Shown: piece by piece, positions 1 to 8,749 of the stretch
Position numbering within the stretch: the first letter of the stretch is position 1
Layout of the letters: each line of letters starts with the position of its first letter
Assembly: GCF_900172335.1 (NCBI RefSeq)
Contig: NZ_FWFX01000003.1
Span: 358,715 to 422,714 of the forward strand
Origin: Roseovarius albus
GTDB taxonomy: Bacteria > Pseudomonadota > Alphaproteobacteria > Rhodobacterales > Rhodobacteraceae
Length of the DNA: 64,000 nucleotides
Direction of reading: 5' to 3'
Made by a program: the position numbers and the translations under genes
Notes under the pieces: generated by a model
What the model saw: only the letters and a program-made list of their open reading frames with translations
Database searches by the model: none
Told to the model about the DNA's origin: nothing

Positions 1-677
1 TCATGCGCGACCTGCAAGGCCCCGACAGGCGGCTCTTCACCACGGTAAATCTCGGAATAACACTCGTCAGCGAAGACCTTGAAATCGTATTTCTCAGCCA
101 GCTGAATCAAGTCTACCCAGTAGTCCCGGCTCGCCACAGCCCCTTGCGGATTACTGGGGGAACACAGATAAGCCACCGCCACTTGATTGAGCAGATCCGG
201 CGACAGCGCCGTGAAATCGGGCATGTACCCGTTGTCAGGTGTGGCGTTCAGCAACACAGGCTCTGCCCCCACGCTGATCGCCGCAACCATATAAACTTGA
301 TAAAAAGGATTGGGCAACAGCACTTTGGGCTGACCATTCTTCACCTCGGGGCAGACCGCCATCATGGCGTTATACAACCCTTCGCGTGTGCCATTTAACG
401 CCATCACGTTTTTCGTCGGATCCATCACCACACCGTAGCGCTGGCCGATCCAGGTTGTGATCGCCTCCAGCAGCTCAGGCTTGCCCTCGTTCACAGGGTA
501 CTTCCCGAAACCCGCTGCATTTTCTTTGATGATATCAACGATCCACGGGGGAAAGTTGTGCTTTGGTTCTCCAATTGTCATATGCACAACGTCACCACCG
601 GGCGGATGCACATCAAGCAAACGCCGCAAACGCGGAAATGCATATTCCGGAAGGTTCGAAAACCGCTTAGGGAACAT
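1..677 (-). CDS. Class I/II PLP-dependent aminotransferase, C-terminus cut off by window edge
   Basis: The first 225 codons of a fold-type I aminotransferase; the 3' end lies outside the window. The product begins MFPKRFSNLPEYAFPRL and contains GEPKHNFPPW near the N-terminus, the substrate/PLP region CSPSNPQGAVASRDYW, and the PLP-pyridine-binding stretch ADECYSEIY. The Schiff-base lysine would lie further on and cannot be seen. This N-terminal style (VHMTIGEP) is typical of the DapC/N-succinyldiaminopimelate aminotransferase-like or aspartate/alanine aminotransferase group, but substrate cannot be set from half a protein. It lies downstream of the amidase on the same strand, separated by 158 bp containing a large inverted repeat, so it probably has its own promoter there. 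The ATG at 677 is the first start after an open leader. Confidence 0.85.
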   Translation of the reverse strand, partial: MFPKRFSNLPEYAFPRLRRLLDVHPPGGDVVHMTIGEPKHNFPPWIVDIIKENAAGFGKYPVNEGKPELLEAITTWIGQRYGVVMDPTKNVMALNGTREGLYNAMMAVCPEVKNGQPKVLLPNPFYQVYMVAAISVGAEPVLLNATPDNGYMPDFTALSPDLLNQVAVAYLCSPSNPQGAVASRDYWVDLIQLAEKYDFKVFADECYSEIYRGEEPPVGALQVAH

Positions 678-772
678 TGGTTACTGCCTCAAAATCCGGG
701 GACTTTTGTCCCTCTTGACCCTGAATCTACCCAAGGTGAGGCTTTAGGTCCAGCAAAACCAATGTCTTGACA

Positions 773-822
773 TGTGATTTGTGGCAAATATGGCGATCCA
801 GCCATAGCGCCACAAAATCACA
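773..822. repeat. Large imperfect inverted repeat between amidase and aminotransferase
   Basis: Outer arms TGTGATTTGTGGC (773-785) and GCCACAAAATCACA (809-822) pair over 13 bp with a one-base bulge; inner arms ATATGGC and GCCATAG extend the stem around a GATCCA centre. No T-run follows on either strand, so it is not a typical intrinsic terminator. It could be an operator for the aminotransferase (start at 677) or a structured 3' end of the amidase mRNA. Confidence 0.6.
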
Positions 823-835
823 CGCCACCAATAAG

Positions 836-2164
836 TTAGCTAAGCGCCTCTTCGGCCGCATGCGAGACGCGCAACAGCGCCTCTTCGCCAAAGGGCTTGC
901 CGCAGAGCATGATGCCGCAGCTCGGCACGCCGGTGGGCAAAGTCACCGCACATAGGCCCAACAGATTACCCACACGCGTGTTGCGCAGCGCCAGCAGGTT
1001 TTCGGTGACATAGTATTCGTCATCACTCAGCAAGCGATCATGATTGGGCGGCAGAATCGGCGCCGTCGGCATCAACACTGCATCAAATTCCGCGACGCGC
1101 GCGTTCCAGATGGCACGCAATTCGTCCAACCGGTTCCATGCTGCAATATAGGCCGGCGCGGTGATCTCTTTACCCAAACGGAAACGCTCCAGAATTGGCG
1201 GGAACATCTTTTCGGGCGCGGCTTCAATCGTGTCCTGCCAGATGCCATAAGCCTCGGCGGTGAAAATCACGCCAGACATCGACAGCGCCTCTTCAACCTC
1301 CGGCACTTCAATTGGCACAATCTCGGCCCCGGCCGCCTGTAGACGCGCCACGGCACTTTGATACGCATCGCGCGGTGCTATACGAATATCATCCAGAACG
1401 CCGGTTTGAAGCGTGGCAAAACGAACACCTTTCAGCGATGTGCCCTTAAGATCCGCAGCCTGACCGCCTTCCAGCGCGGCCAACATCAAGGCACAATCCT
1501 CTACCGTGCGACAAAGCGGCCCTACGGTATCGAACTTGGAACATAGGGGCACGGCCCCATCAAGAGACAACCGTCCACTGGTCGTTTTCAATCCAACCAA
1601 ATCATTCCATGCCGACGGAATTCGCACCGATCCCCCGGTGTCACTTCCAATCCCGCAAGGCGCCAGATTGAACGCCACGCTGGCCCCTGCCCCGGATGAT
1701 GATCCACCAGGCACAGCCCCTTCGTCATTCACGCAAGGCGGCGTGGCGGTCATTGGGTTCAGGCCAAGCCCTGAAAAGGCCAACTCGCTCATATGGGTTT
1801 TACCCAGACAGACCAACCCTGCCATCGTCGCATTGCGCAGCACTTCTGCATCGCGCGCGGGCGTGCGACCTTTGAGCAGCGCACTGCCGGATTCAGTGGC
1901 AATGCCTGCCGTATCAAACAGGTCTTTCCAACTAACAGGCACACCGTCCAAGGCACTCAATCTCTGTCCCGCTTTCGCGCGGGTCTGCGCCGCCCCAGAT
2001 TCAGCCAGAGCGCGCTCATGCGTCACCTCGGAATAAATCCGATCACGATGCGGGTGCGCGTCAATCGCATCCAGATAGGTCTGCGTCAGGGCCACTGGGT
2101 CAATCTCACCCTTGCCAATACCTCGGCCCAGATCTGCCGCTGTCATGGTCAACCACTCTTGCAT
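836..2164 (-). CDS. Amidase signature family hydrolase (442 aa)
   Basis: A cytoplasmic amidase-signature (AS) family enzyme, which hydrolyses a carboxamide through a Ser-cisSer-Lys triad. All three residues are visible: K80 in PVSWKDLFDTAG, the cis-Ser in the glycine/serine-rich PGGSSSGAGASVA (about S155) and the nucleophile S179 in SDTGGSVRIPS. Length is normal for the stand-alone family; GatA would be longer and sit with gatB/gatC, which are absent. The reading frame stays open upstream to 2350, but the ATG at 2164 is preferred: it has AGGAGA eight bases upstream and gives MQEWLTMTAADLG, a normal AS N-terminus, and a longer form would overlap the divergent monooxygenase gene. Substrate unknown. 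Confidence 0.88.
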   Translation of the reverse strand: MQEWLTMTAADLGRGIGKGEIDPVALTQTYLDAIDAHPHRDRIYSEVTHERALAESGAAQTRAKAGQRLSALDGVPVSWKDLFDTAGIATESGSALLKGRTPARDAEVLRNATMAGLVCLGKTHMSELAFSGLGLNPMTATPPCVNDEGAVPGGSSSGAGASVAFNLAPCGIGSDTGGSVRIPSAWNDLVGLKTTSGRLSLDGAVPLCSKFDTVGPLCRTVEDCALMLAALEGGQAADLKGTSLKGVRFATLQTGVLDDIRIAPRDAYQSAVARLQAAGAEIVPIEVPEVEEALSMSGVIFTAEAYGIWQDTIEAAPEKMFPPILERFRLGKEITAPAYIAAWNRLDELRAIWNARVAEFDAVLMPTAPILPPNHDRLLSDDEYYVTENLLALRNTRVGNLLGLCAVTLPTGVPSCGIMLCGKPFGEEALLRVSHAAEEALS

Positions 2165-2252
2165 CACGCTGTCTCCTGAATCTCTCGTCGCGCAGACGGT
2201 AGCGGCAACACAACACATGGACAATCCCACATCGCGCAGCATATTGAAGGAC

Positions 2253-3467
2253 ATGACGCATGAGAACGATATCCTGATCGTAGGGGGCGGGTTGAACGGC
2301 CCAGCTCTGGCCTTGGCTCTAGCACAGGCAGGGCATGGCGTGACCGTCATCGATGCTCAAACCAGCGAGATCCGCAAGGATGCGGCTTTTGACGGGCGTG
2401 GCTATGCACTGGCCTTGGCTTCGGTCCGCTTGTTGCGCGCAATTGAAATCTGGGATCGGGTTGCGGAGAACGCTCAGCCGATGTTGGAAATCAAGGTCTC
2501 AGACGGTCGCGCGGGCGAGGGACCATCGCCGTTTTTCATGCATTTTGATCACGCCGAGATCGAAGAAGGCCCCATGGGCCATATGCTGGAGGATCGTTTC
2601 TTACGCCGCGCCTTTCTGGAGGCAATGGATGCCGAGCCTCGCATTCGCCAGATCACCGGCAAGGTGGTCGCACAGGCAGTCGAAGGCGCTGGTGTCGCCC
2701 TGACGCTTGACAATGGTGATGTCTTGCAGGGTTGCATGGCTATCGGATCGGACGGACGGGCCTCGGAAACCGCAACCCGTGCCGGGATCAAACGCACCGG
2801 CTGGGGTTATCAACAAACCGCATTGGTCGCTGCAATAGAACATGAACTGCCCCATAACGGCATCGCACATCAGTTCTTCATGCCTCCCGGCCCGCTGGCC
2901 ATTTTACCCCTGCCCGGAAATGTCTCCTCTATTGTCTGGAGCGAAACCGCCGAGACGGCGGCGCAATTTGATGCGCTGGATGACGACGAGTTCATGGAAA
3001 TTCTGCGCCCCCGCTTCGGCGACTTTCTGGGCGATATCAAACTGCGCGGCAAACGTTACACCTATCCTCTGGGCCTGACACTCGCTGACAGCTTCATCGC
3101 CCCACGTCTCGCCCTGATCGGCGACGCCGCACACGGTATGCACCCCATCGCGGGCCAAGGGTTGAATGCAGGTCTGCGCGATGTCGCTGCACTCGCGCAG
3201 GTCATTTCCGAGGCTTCCAAACGCGGCGAAGACATCGCCGCGCCAGATGTTCTGGCGCGCTATCAACAATGGCGGCGGTTTGATACCGCCACCTTGGCGA
3301 TGGTCACCGATGTCACCAATCGGCTCTTTTCCAACGACAACGGGTTGCTGCGCCTGGGACGTGATCTGGGAATGGGCTTGATCGGATCAATGCCGGGTCT
3401 GCGCCGCAGCTTCATCCGCGAGGCGGCCGGTCTCACCGGGGAGCTTCCGGATTTGATGAAAGCCTGA
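2253..3467 (+). CDS. FAD-dependent monooxygenase, UbiH/UbiF/COQ6 family (404 aa)
   Basis: A flavoprotein hydroxylase of the UbiH/UbiF/VisC/COQ6 family, expected to hydroxylate the ring of a ubiquinone precursor at the membrane. The product opens with the FAD-binding GGGLNGPALA (residues 11-20) after a short beta strand, and carries the second FAD motif IGDAAHGMHPIAGQGLN at about residues 288-304, the diagnostic UbiH-family signature. Length fits the family. The ATG at 2253 has GAAGGA just upstream and is preferred over upstream in-frame starts, which would lie inside the divergent amidase. It is a single gene here with no other ubi genes nearby, so which ring position it modifies cannot be read from context. 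Confidence 0.85.
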   Translation: MTHENDILIVGGGLNGPALALALAQAGHGVTVIDAQTSEIRKDAAFDGRGYALALASVRLLRAIEIWDRVAENAQPMLEIKVSDGRAGEGPSPFFMHFDHAEIEEGPMGHMLEDRFLRRAFLEAMDAEPRIRQITGKVVAQAVEGAGVALTLDNGDVLQGCMAIGSDGRASETATRAGIKRTGWGYQQTALVAAIEHELPHNGIAHQFFMPPGPLAILPLPGNVSSIVWSETAETAAQFDALDDDEFMEILRPRFGDFLGDIKLRGKRYTYPLGLTLADSFIAPRLALIGDAAHGMHPIAGQGLNAGLRDVAALAQVISEASKRGEDIAAPDVLARYQQWRRFDTATLAMVTDVTNRLFSNDNGLLRLGRDLGMGLIGSMPGLRRSFIREAAGLTGELPDLMKA

Positions 3468-3926
3468 ATCAGGCGTTCTCCACCTTACACAACCCAGGAA
3501 TGTCCACTGGCGTCGGTTCCCGATTTGATGACCTTCGCCGGTTTGGCATTGAGCACGCCCCTGCTGTGAATCTAAGTGTAAACCAAAAATGCTAAATACA
3601 GTGAATTTCCAACTTGAGGACAATTGCCCAAAATGTGTCAAAAATAAGGCGGATTTACTCAATCTGTCGCCCCCAATGAAACAAAACCACCAGTCCAGTA
3701 GGGAACATCCCCAACTGGGAAACCCGCATTTCAGCTGGTCGATTTAGGTGGGGCACCAGGACAACCTGAAGACGTCAATCCCATTTAAAGGACTTCCAGT
3801 CCCAAATTCAGTCATGTATATAAATATTACGGTAACAGGCGACAGATTAAAGCCTGGGGGAAATAAGTTTAACGAGTGACGCGTACCGAGTGTTTGTAGT
3901 GAGTATAAAGATAGCGAGTGATTGTA
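3468..3926. other. Intergenic region, AT-richer, no convincing gene
   Basis: About 460 bp between the monooxygenase and a small hypothetical gene. Short open frames exist on the minus strand but have no ribosome binding site or recognisable content. Base composition drops compared with the flanking housekeeping genes, and this continues through the next two hypothetical genes. Confidence 0.5.
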
Positions 3927-4256
3927 ATGAGTAAGCAAAGTGAACCGTCGACCTTTAGGGAAAATGCGCATCCTCGCCAAGAGGATTGCGCAGCCCACCT
4001 TTCCGCTGAACCAGACTACGCAAACAACCCACTGATCATGCATGTCGACCTGAGCGAAAAGTGCCGTAAAAAGCGTGAAAGCCTGCCGCTCCTGCCACCT
4101 TGCGAGCCTGTGATCATCGAGCGTGCCCCTGAAAAGGAGCTATCTCTCTTCTCCCGCATGGCACGGGCGCTTCACGCCAAGGGCAAAGACTACATCCAGT
4201 CTCTGATCTTTCCGGCGGATGCCGTTGTGGTGCGCTGCAACGAAATTAAAGATTAA
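3927..4256 (+). CDS. Hypothetical protein (109 aa)
   Basis: I do not recognise this protein. It is hydrophilic, with no signal peptide or membrane segment, an N-terminal Ser/Glu/His-rich part and a C-terminal part (SLFSRMARALHAKGKDYIQ) that may form amphipathic helices. Start taken at ATG 3927; a GTG at 3918 is an alternative. There is no clear Shine-Dalgarno sequence. It lies alone in a lower-GC stretch, followed by about 240 bp without a gene. It could be a genuine lineage-specific gene or a chance frame. Confidence 0.4.
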   Translation: MSKQSEPSTFRENAHPRQEDCAAHLSAEPDYANNPLIMHVDLSEKCRKKRESLPLLPPCEPVIIERAPEKELSLFSRMARALHAKGKDYIQSLIFPADAVVVRCNEIKD

Positions 4257-4497
4257 GCCGAGCATCACACATCTTCGTGGCAAACGTCTGACAGTCGGCT
4301 TACTCGCTAATACCATTCCGTATTCAGCGCGAATTTGGACGTTCTAAATATCGGATATTATCTTGGTGAATTATAAACCAAGTCACCTTGCTGCCACACG
4401 ACCACAGTCTTACATCCATAGGGGCGCTCTCAAGCCATTGACACCCTATGAGGATATGTTGTTCTCTTGAGTACCGCCAACCCAACAAACCATAAAT

Positions 4498-5442
4498 ATG
4501 ACATTTCGAAAATACCAAGCGTTGCACGATTTACAATGTGCCGCATCCCAGCTTCTTGGATCGATCCAGCGTGATCTAACCGCTTATGAGCGTTCGATTA
4601 ATGAAAAGTTAATCCCACATTCAACTAGCCGCATCCCACATTGGACCTTGGGGCTAACTCAACAGTACTGGTCGTCACTCATATCAAAATCTTGCACACC
4701 AACAGAAAGCGACTTGGAATTTCTGTTGGCTACATGTTTGCTGCTGCTTGATCGCTTTGAAAATCCTGACAGGAGCAGCGATTTCGAGTGGGAGTGGGAT
4801 GAATGCGCCGACATCTACCGCAGCGCGCCTGCGCCCATTCGGTCGGCCCTGATGAACGGGTTTGAGGTCGCGCGACAATATGATCTGGTTTCCGAGCAGA
4901 TCCGCCCAACAAAGGGCGACCTAACGACCTACTCAACATCAGAGATCATAGCTCCCCTCTTAGATATAGCCCGCGCTTTGACCAATGAAGAGCGTGCCGA
5001 AATCGCAACAGCGGATTACGGCTGCAATATTGACAAACATCGGTCCGCCCTTGATGCGCTTTTGAACTCCGCTGATTGCCGCTTTCACGACTCATGGTTT
5101 CCAACCGAGGTCGTAAGTCTAGTGGCTTACGTTTCTGGTGCAACGGGTTTCGAAGGGTGCAGTGCGCTGATTCTCGCGAATGCAATATACAATAATGATA
5201 ATTCTGACAGCGCTTCTTACAGATGGCAAAGCAACAAATTCAGTTACCTTGATTTACCTCTAGCAGCGGGCAAACCGATCATTTCTGCGTTCCGCCACCT
5301 GTACGAAACTATCACTGATTGGGATCCATTTTTCGATACGTTCGCACCAGAACGGTTACCACTGCACAGCTATATCCCTTGGAATTCGGATAAAGATCCT
5401 GAACGTCCCGCGCTCCCTAAACCCGTTCCAAAATCCGAATAA
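4498..5442 (+). CDS. Hypothetical protein, tail-to-tail with rsmD (314 aa)
   Basis: A soluble-looking protein of unknown function, rich in Trp, Asp and Ser, without signal peptide, membrane segment or a motif I can name. The N-terminal half looks helical (HDLQCAASQLLGSIQRDL) and the C-terminus is proline- and lysine-rich. Codon use is more AT-rich than its neighbours. Its last 26 bp overlap the 3' end of the convergent rsmD, which suggests that insertion or terminal extension has eroded the spacer. No strong ribosome binding site precedes the ATG at 4498, so the true start could be later. Confidence 0.6.
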   Translation: MTFRKYQALHDLQCAASQLLGSIQRDLTAYERSINEKLIPHSTSRIPHWTLGLTQQYWSSLISKSCTPTESDLEFLLATCLLLLDRFENPDRSSDFEWEWDECADIYRSAPAPIRSALMNGFEVARQYDLVSEQIRPTKGDLTTYSTSEIIAPLLDIARALTNEERAEIATADYGCNIDKHRSALDALLNSADCRFHDSWFPTEVVSLVAYVSGATGFEGCSALILANAIYNNDNSDSASYRWQSNKFSYLDLPLAAGKPIISAFRHLYETITDWDPFFDTFAPERLPLHSYIPWNSDKDPERPALPKPVPKSE

Positions 5443-5974
5443 CCGTATCGCCATAACTGCGCTCGTCCAGCAACGTCAGCCCTTCAGGCACGGCCACAAC
5501 AGCACTCTCCTCCCAGACAATCAGCGCCGTATCAGCAAGCCACCCGCCTTTAAGCGCTGCGGCTAGTGCTTGCTCTCCCATCCCTTTGTTATAGGGCGGG
5601 TCAAGAAAAATCAGATCAAACGGCGCGCCAGGATTGTCGCCCAAGCGCCGCACATCGCGGGTGATCACTTTGGTCGCGCCTTCCGCCCGGCACAGGGCGA
5701 TGTTTTCCCGGATCAGCGATAGCGACTTGCGGCCGTTTTCGACAAAGCTCACATGCTCTGCCCCGCGCGACAGCGCCTCCAGCCCCAGTGCGCCGGTGCC
5801 GGCAAAGAGGTCCAGTACACGTGCGCCCTCAAAAGGGTCGCCATAGGCATTGGTTAGCACATTAAACAAGCTTTCGCGCACCCGGTCAGCGGTGGGGCGC
5901 AAGTGCGCTGCACTATCGCCCTTGCCCACCGATGCCAATCGGCGGCCACGAAAATCGCCGCCGATGATTCTCAC
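5417..5974 (-). CDS. rsmD: 16S rRNA (guanine(966)-N2)-methyltransferase RsmD (185 aa)
   Basis: RsmD methylates G966 of 16S rRNA with S-adenosylmethionine during 30S assembly. The product starts RIIGGDFRGRRLA, has the family segment LRPTADRVRESLFNVL, the SAM-binding motif DLFAGTGALGLEALSRGA and the catalytic IFLDPPYNKG (the D/NPPY type of N-methyltransferases). Length is normal for the family. It starts at GTG 5974, which overlaps the TGA of the upstream reductase in a GTGA arrangement, so the two genes are probably translationally coupled. Confidence 0.95.
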   Translation of the reverse strand: MRIIGGDFRGRRLASVGKGDSAAHLRPTADRVRESLFNVLTNAYGDPFEGARVLDLFAGTGALGLEALSRGAEHVSFVENGRKSLSLIRENIALCRAEGATKVITRDVRRLGDNPGAPFDLIFLDPPYNKGMGEQALAAALKGGWLADTALIVWEESAVVAVPEGLTLLDERSYGDTVIRILERV

Positions 5975-7182
5975 GCTTTCAGCAGGCTCTTCAACTCTGT
6001 CGTGGGGTCTTCAATCGCTGCCGGCCCCGGCGATTTCCCCATGTCGATCAGGCGCTTGCCTACCATATACGCGCGCGCATCGTTCATGGCGTCAACTGCC
6101 AACAGTGTCTCCCCATGATAGTACCAAAAGGACACGCTATTCTCATTATCGCCCGGACGGGTGATAATCCGGTCGTAACCGGTATTCAGCCCGGCGATCT
6201 GCAACTTCACATCGTACTGATCTGACCAGAACCAGATCGTTGGTACATATGTTTTGTCTGCGCCCAACATGTTTTCGGCCACAATCTCTGCCATGTCGAT
6301 GGCATTGGGCACGCTTTCCAGACGCAACCGGCCATCCCTGAATGGAAAGGATGCGCAATCGCCCGCCGTCCAGACTGACGGATCACTGGTCTGGCCCAGC
6401 TCGTTGGCCTTAATGCCGTTGTCGATCTCCAATCCTGCCGCTTCAGCCAAGCCTGCCGACGGCATAATACCGACGCCAACGATGGCAAAATCAATCTCAA
6501 GCTCGCTGCCATCTGACAGGCGCGCTCCGGTGACACGACCGTCGCCCAAAAGCGTCTCCAGCCCAACACCTTCGTGAATATCCACGCCATGCCCCTTGTG
6601 CAGCGCGCGGAAATAATCGGATGTCTCTGGCGAGGCCACACGTTGCAGGATCCGGTCGGCCATCTCAACCACAGTCACTTGCAGCCCCTTGGAGGCCGCG
6701 ACCGCTGCCGCCTCAAGCCCGATATAACCGCCACCGATGATCAGCACGCGTTTGCCTTCGACACACTCCGGCGCCATGGCATCAACGTCTTTCAAGTCAC
6801 GCACCACATACACGCCGTCCAGATCGCCACCAATCGCGGCAGGCAGATAGCGCGGCGACGACCCGGTGGTCAGTGCCAATTGGTCATAAGGCACGGCTTC
6901 AGCGCCAATCATTACTTGTTTGTTTGTGGTATCGATGCCGGTCACTGTCGTGCTCAGGCGCAGCTCGATATCATTCTCGGCATAAAAACTCTCGGGCCGC
7001 AGATACAGCCGCTCCAGTTCCATTTCACCCAACAGGTACTTTTTCGACAGCGGCGGGCGCTGATACGGGGGGGCCGCTTCCTCACCGATCAAGGTGATCT
7101 TACCGTCAAACCCCAGATTGCGCAGCTTCGCCACCAAGGAAGAGCCCGCCTGACCGGCCCCGATTACGACGATATTCGACAT
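5971..7182 (-). CDS. FAD/NAD(P)-dependent ferredoxin or rubredoxin reductase-type oxidoreductase (403 aa)
   Basis: A two-dinucleotide-fold flavoprotein like the reductase components of Rieske dioxygenase, cytochrome P450 and rubredoxin systems, which pass electrons from NAD(P)H to a small iron-sulfur protein. Visible are the N-terminal FAD motif VVIGAGQAGSS, the segment PYQRPPLSKKYL typical of this family, the NAD-binding motif IIGGGYIGLEAAAVA near residues 146-160, and the second FAD motif VWTAGDCASF. The C-terminal third matches the reductase C-domain. The ATG at 7182 has AGGAGAGG just upstream and is preferred over an upstream in-frame start at 7224. Divergent from the peroxiredoxin gene with an 89 bp shared spacer, so co-regulation is possible. 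No cognate ferredoxin gene is nearby. Confidence 0.85.
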   Translation of the reverse strand: MSNIVVIGAGQAGSSLVAKLRNLGFDGKITLIGEEAAPPYQRPPLSKKYLLGEMELERLYLRPESFYAENDIELRLSTTVTGIDTTNKQVMIGAEAVPYDQLALTTGSSPRYLPAAIGGDLDGVYVVRDLKDVDAMAPECVEGKRVLIIGGGYIGLEAAAVAASKGLQVTVVEMADRILQRVASPETSDYFRALHKGHGVDIHEGVGLETLLGDGRVTGARLSDGSELEIDFAIVGVGIMPSAGLAEAAGLEIDNGIKANELGQTSDPSVWTAGDCASFPFRDGRLRLESVPNAIDMAEIVAENMLGADKTYVPTIWFWSDQYDVKLQIAGLNTGYDRIITRPGDNENSVSFWYYHGETLLAVDAMNDARAYMVGKRLIDMGKSPGPAAIEDPTTELKSLLKA

Positions 7183-7271
7183 GTCCCTCTCCTGTGTTTT
7201 GGGTGGCTTTGGCAGCCAATGCACCTATAACTAATTCAGAGTTCAACGCAATTGATATACAGGAAACGACA

Positions 7272-7760
7272 ATGAGTATTTCTACTGGCGACAAACTTCC
7301 CGAGGCCACGCTGACTCGCATAGGTGCCGAAGGCCCCGAGGCAGTGAACCTTTCCGAACTGACTGCGGGACGCAAAGTGGTGATCTTTGCCGTGCCCGGC
7401 GCCTATACCCCCACTTGCCATTCGGCGCACGTGCCCAGCTTTATCCGCACCAAAGATGATCTGGCCGCCAAAGGCATTGACGAGGTGATCTGCGTCTCGG
7501 TCAATGACCCGTTTGTCATGGGCTCCTGGGGTGAAGCCACGGGTGCAAGCGCTGCTGGTATCGCCATGCTGGGCGATGCTGAGGCGACATTCACCAAAGC
7601 CATCGGCATGGAATTTTCCGCTCCACCCGCCGGGCTGATCGACCGCTCAAAACGCTATGCCATGGTGGTGGACGACGGCACCGTGATCCTCCTGCAAGAA
7701 GAGGAAAACCCCGGCGTCTGCGAAGTCTCTGCCGGTGAGGGGATTTTGGCAGCCCTGTAA
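7272..7760 (+). CDS. Peroxiredoxin, Prx5 type (162 aa)
   Basis: A thiol peroxidase that reduces hydrogen peroxide and alkyl hydroperoxides. The peroxidatic cysteine is C49 in PGAYTPTCHSAHVPSF, the PxxxTxxC active site of peroxiredoxins; the spacing and the following VSVNDPFVMGSW are characteristic of the Prx5 (glutaredoxin- or glutathione-dependent) subfamily. A second cysteine occurs near the C-terminus (PGVCEVSAG). Length is normal and no glutaredoxin domain is fused. Start chosen at ATG 7272 because of AGGAAA eight bases upstream; the frame is open further upstream but lacks a site. Followed by a likely terminator. Confidence 0.93.
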   Translation: MSISTGDKLPEATLTRIGAEGPEAVNLSELTAGRKVVIFAVPGAYTPTCHSAHVPSFIRTKDDLAAKGIDEVICVSVNDPFVMGSWGEATGASAAGIAMLGDAEATFTKAIGMEFSAPPAGLIDRSKRYAMVVDDGTVILLQEEENPGVCEVSAGEGILAAL

Positions 7761-7775
7761 GGTGCTACGGCTTGA

Positions 7776-7796
7776 GCAGGCGCGTGATGCGCCTGC
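7776..7796 (+). terminator. Hairpin downstream of the peroxiredoxin gene
   Basis: A perfect 8 bp stem GCAGGCGC / GCGCCTGC with a five-base loop, 15 bp after the stop codon, followed by only a short T-run (CGCTTTCTG). Probably a moderately efficient intrinsic terminator. Confidence 0.55.
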
Positions 7797-7850
7797 CGCT
7801 TTCTGATACATAGTGCTGGGTTAACACTCACCCTACGGCACAAGATCGGG

Positions 7851-8705
7851 TTACTTTCTCTCCGGATGCTGGCTTGCACGTTGCAGCAGCGTGTCAATTT
7901 TACGGATGTATGTCGCCAAGTCTTCTAAGGTTTGGATCGTGATCTCAGGAACGAATTGATGCTCGCTAAATGCACGCCAATCGTCGATAGAGCCAAATTT
8001 ACGTCTATAGGTCGTGCTGGAGATATAAACGCTAAGCGCCGGGCGTTTTGCTCCACCTCTAGGGCGCAAGGTCCATACTTTGCAAACGACAGTACAAGAC
8101 GCGAATACATAACTTCCCGCTAAAATGGGCTCTCTCGACACCAAACCGAGAGCACCTTGCCTGTCGAATAGCATCCAAAAGGACGGGCTGATCGGAAATT
8201 TCAAATCTGCTGGCAACTGGGTCGGAGCAATTTCCTCACCCAGTTCCGGCAGCTTATTGTGAACGCGAGCATAAAGTGATCTCGCATCATATTGCGAATT
8301 CCGAGGTGTATAGGGATTCACTGTTACAGAATTTACATGACCGTTTTTGCGATCTTCGCGCTCGATTCCAAACCAATCGAACAACTCATCGCAACAGCGT
8401 TTCAGCCCGCCACCTGCACCACTATATGTGCGCCGGGGATCATCAATCGAATTCCCAATCTGATAGCTCACAATTTCTGGAACATCCCCATCTAATGCAC
8501 GCTCTTGCCAATTTGGCAAAGACAGTCGGCGCATAGGAAAATACAAACGCTGCTTGGGGAAATCGAAGGTATGATAGCCAAGCGGGAATTCGTCGCAATT
8601 TTTCTCAGCGCAAAGCTCAGCCCACAGGTCTCTTGCATGTGCCGTGGCTACCAAACCTATTACGAAGGTCAAAAACACAGTCACAGTTTTGATGAATTGA
8701 GACAT
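7851..8705 (-). CDS. Exported hypothetical protein (284 aa)
   Basis: Begins MSQFIKTVTVFLTFVIGL followed by VATAHA, a Sec signal peptide with likely cleavage after AHA near residue 24. The mature part contains cysteine pairs (CAEKNC, RCCDELF, CTVVC) that could form disulphides in the periplasm. I do not recognise the family. ATG 8705 puts the signal peptide at the N-terminus; an upstream in-frame start (8738) would mask it. It lies 44 bp downstream of an unrelated-looking upstream gene region on the other side and 90 bp from the convergent peroxiredoxin gene. Base composition is lower in GC than the neighbouring racemase-like gene. Confidence 0.7.
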   Translation of the reverse strand: MSQFIKTVTVFLTFVIGLVATAHARDLWAELCAEKNCDEFPLGYHTFDFPKQRLYFPMRRLSLPNWQERALDGDVPEIVSYQIGNSIDDPRRTYSGAGGGLKRCCDELFDWFGIEREDRKNGHVNSVTVNPYTPRNSQYDARSLYARVHNKLPELGEEIAPTQLPADLKFPISPSFWMLFDRQGALGLVSREPILAGSYVFASCTVVCKVWTLRPRGGAKRPALSVYISSTTYRRKFGSIDDWRAFSEHQFVPEITIQTLEDLATYIRKIDTLLQRASQHPERK

Positions 8706-8749
8706 ATGCAGCGTGCCCTTTAAATCGCAACACCACACTTAAACGGGAA

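Noticed and set aside
7851..8705. Longer start at 8738 for the exported hypothetical protein
   Set aside because: It adds a polar, cysteine-containing lead before the signal peptide; ATG 8705 gives a normal secretion signal.
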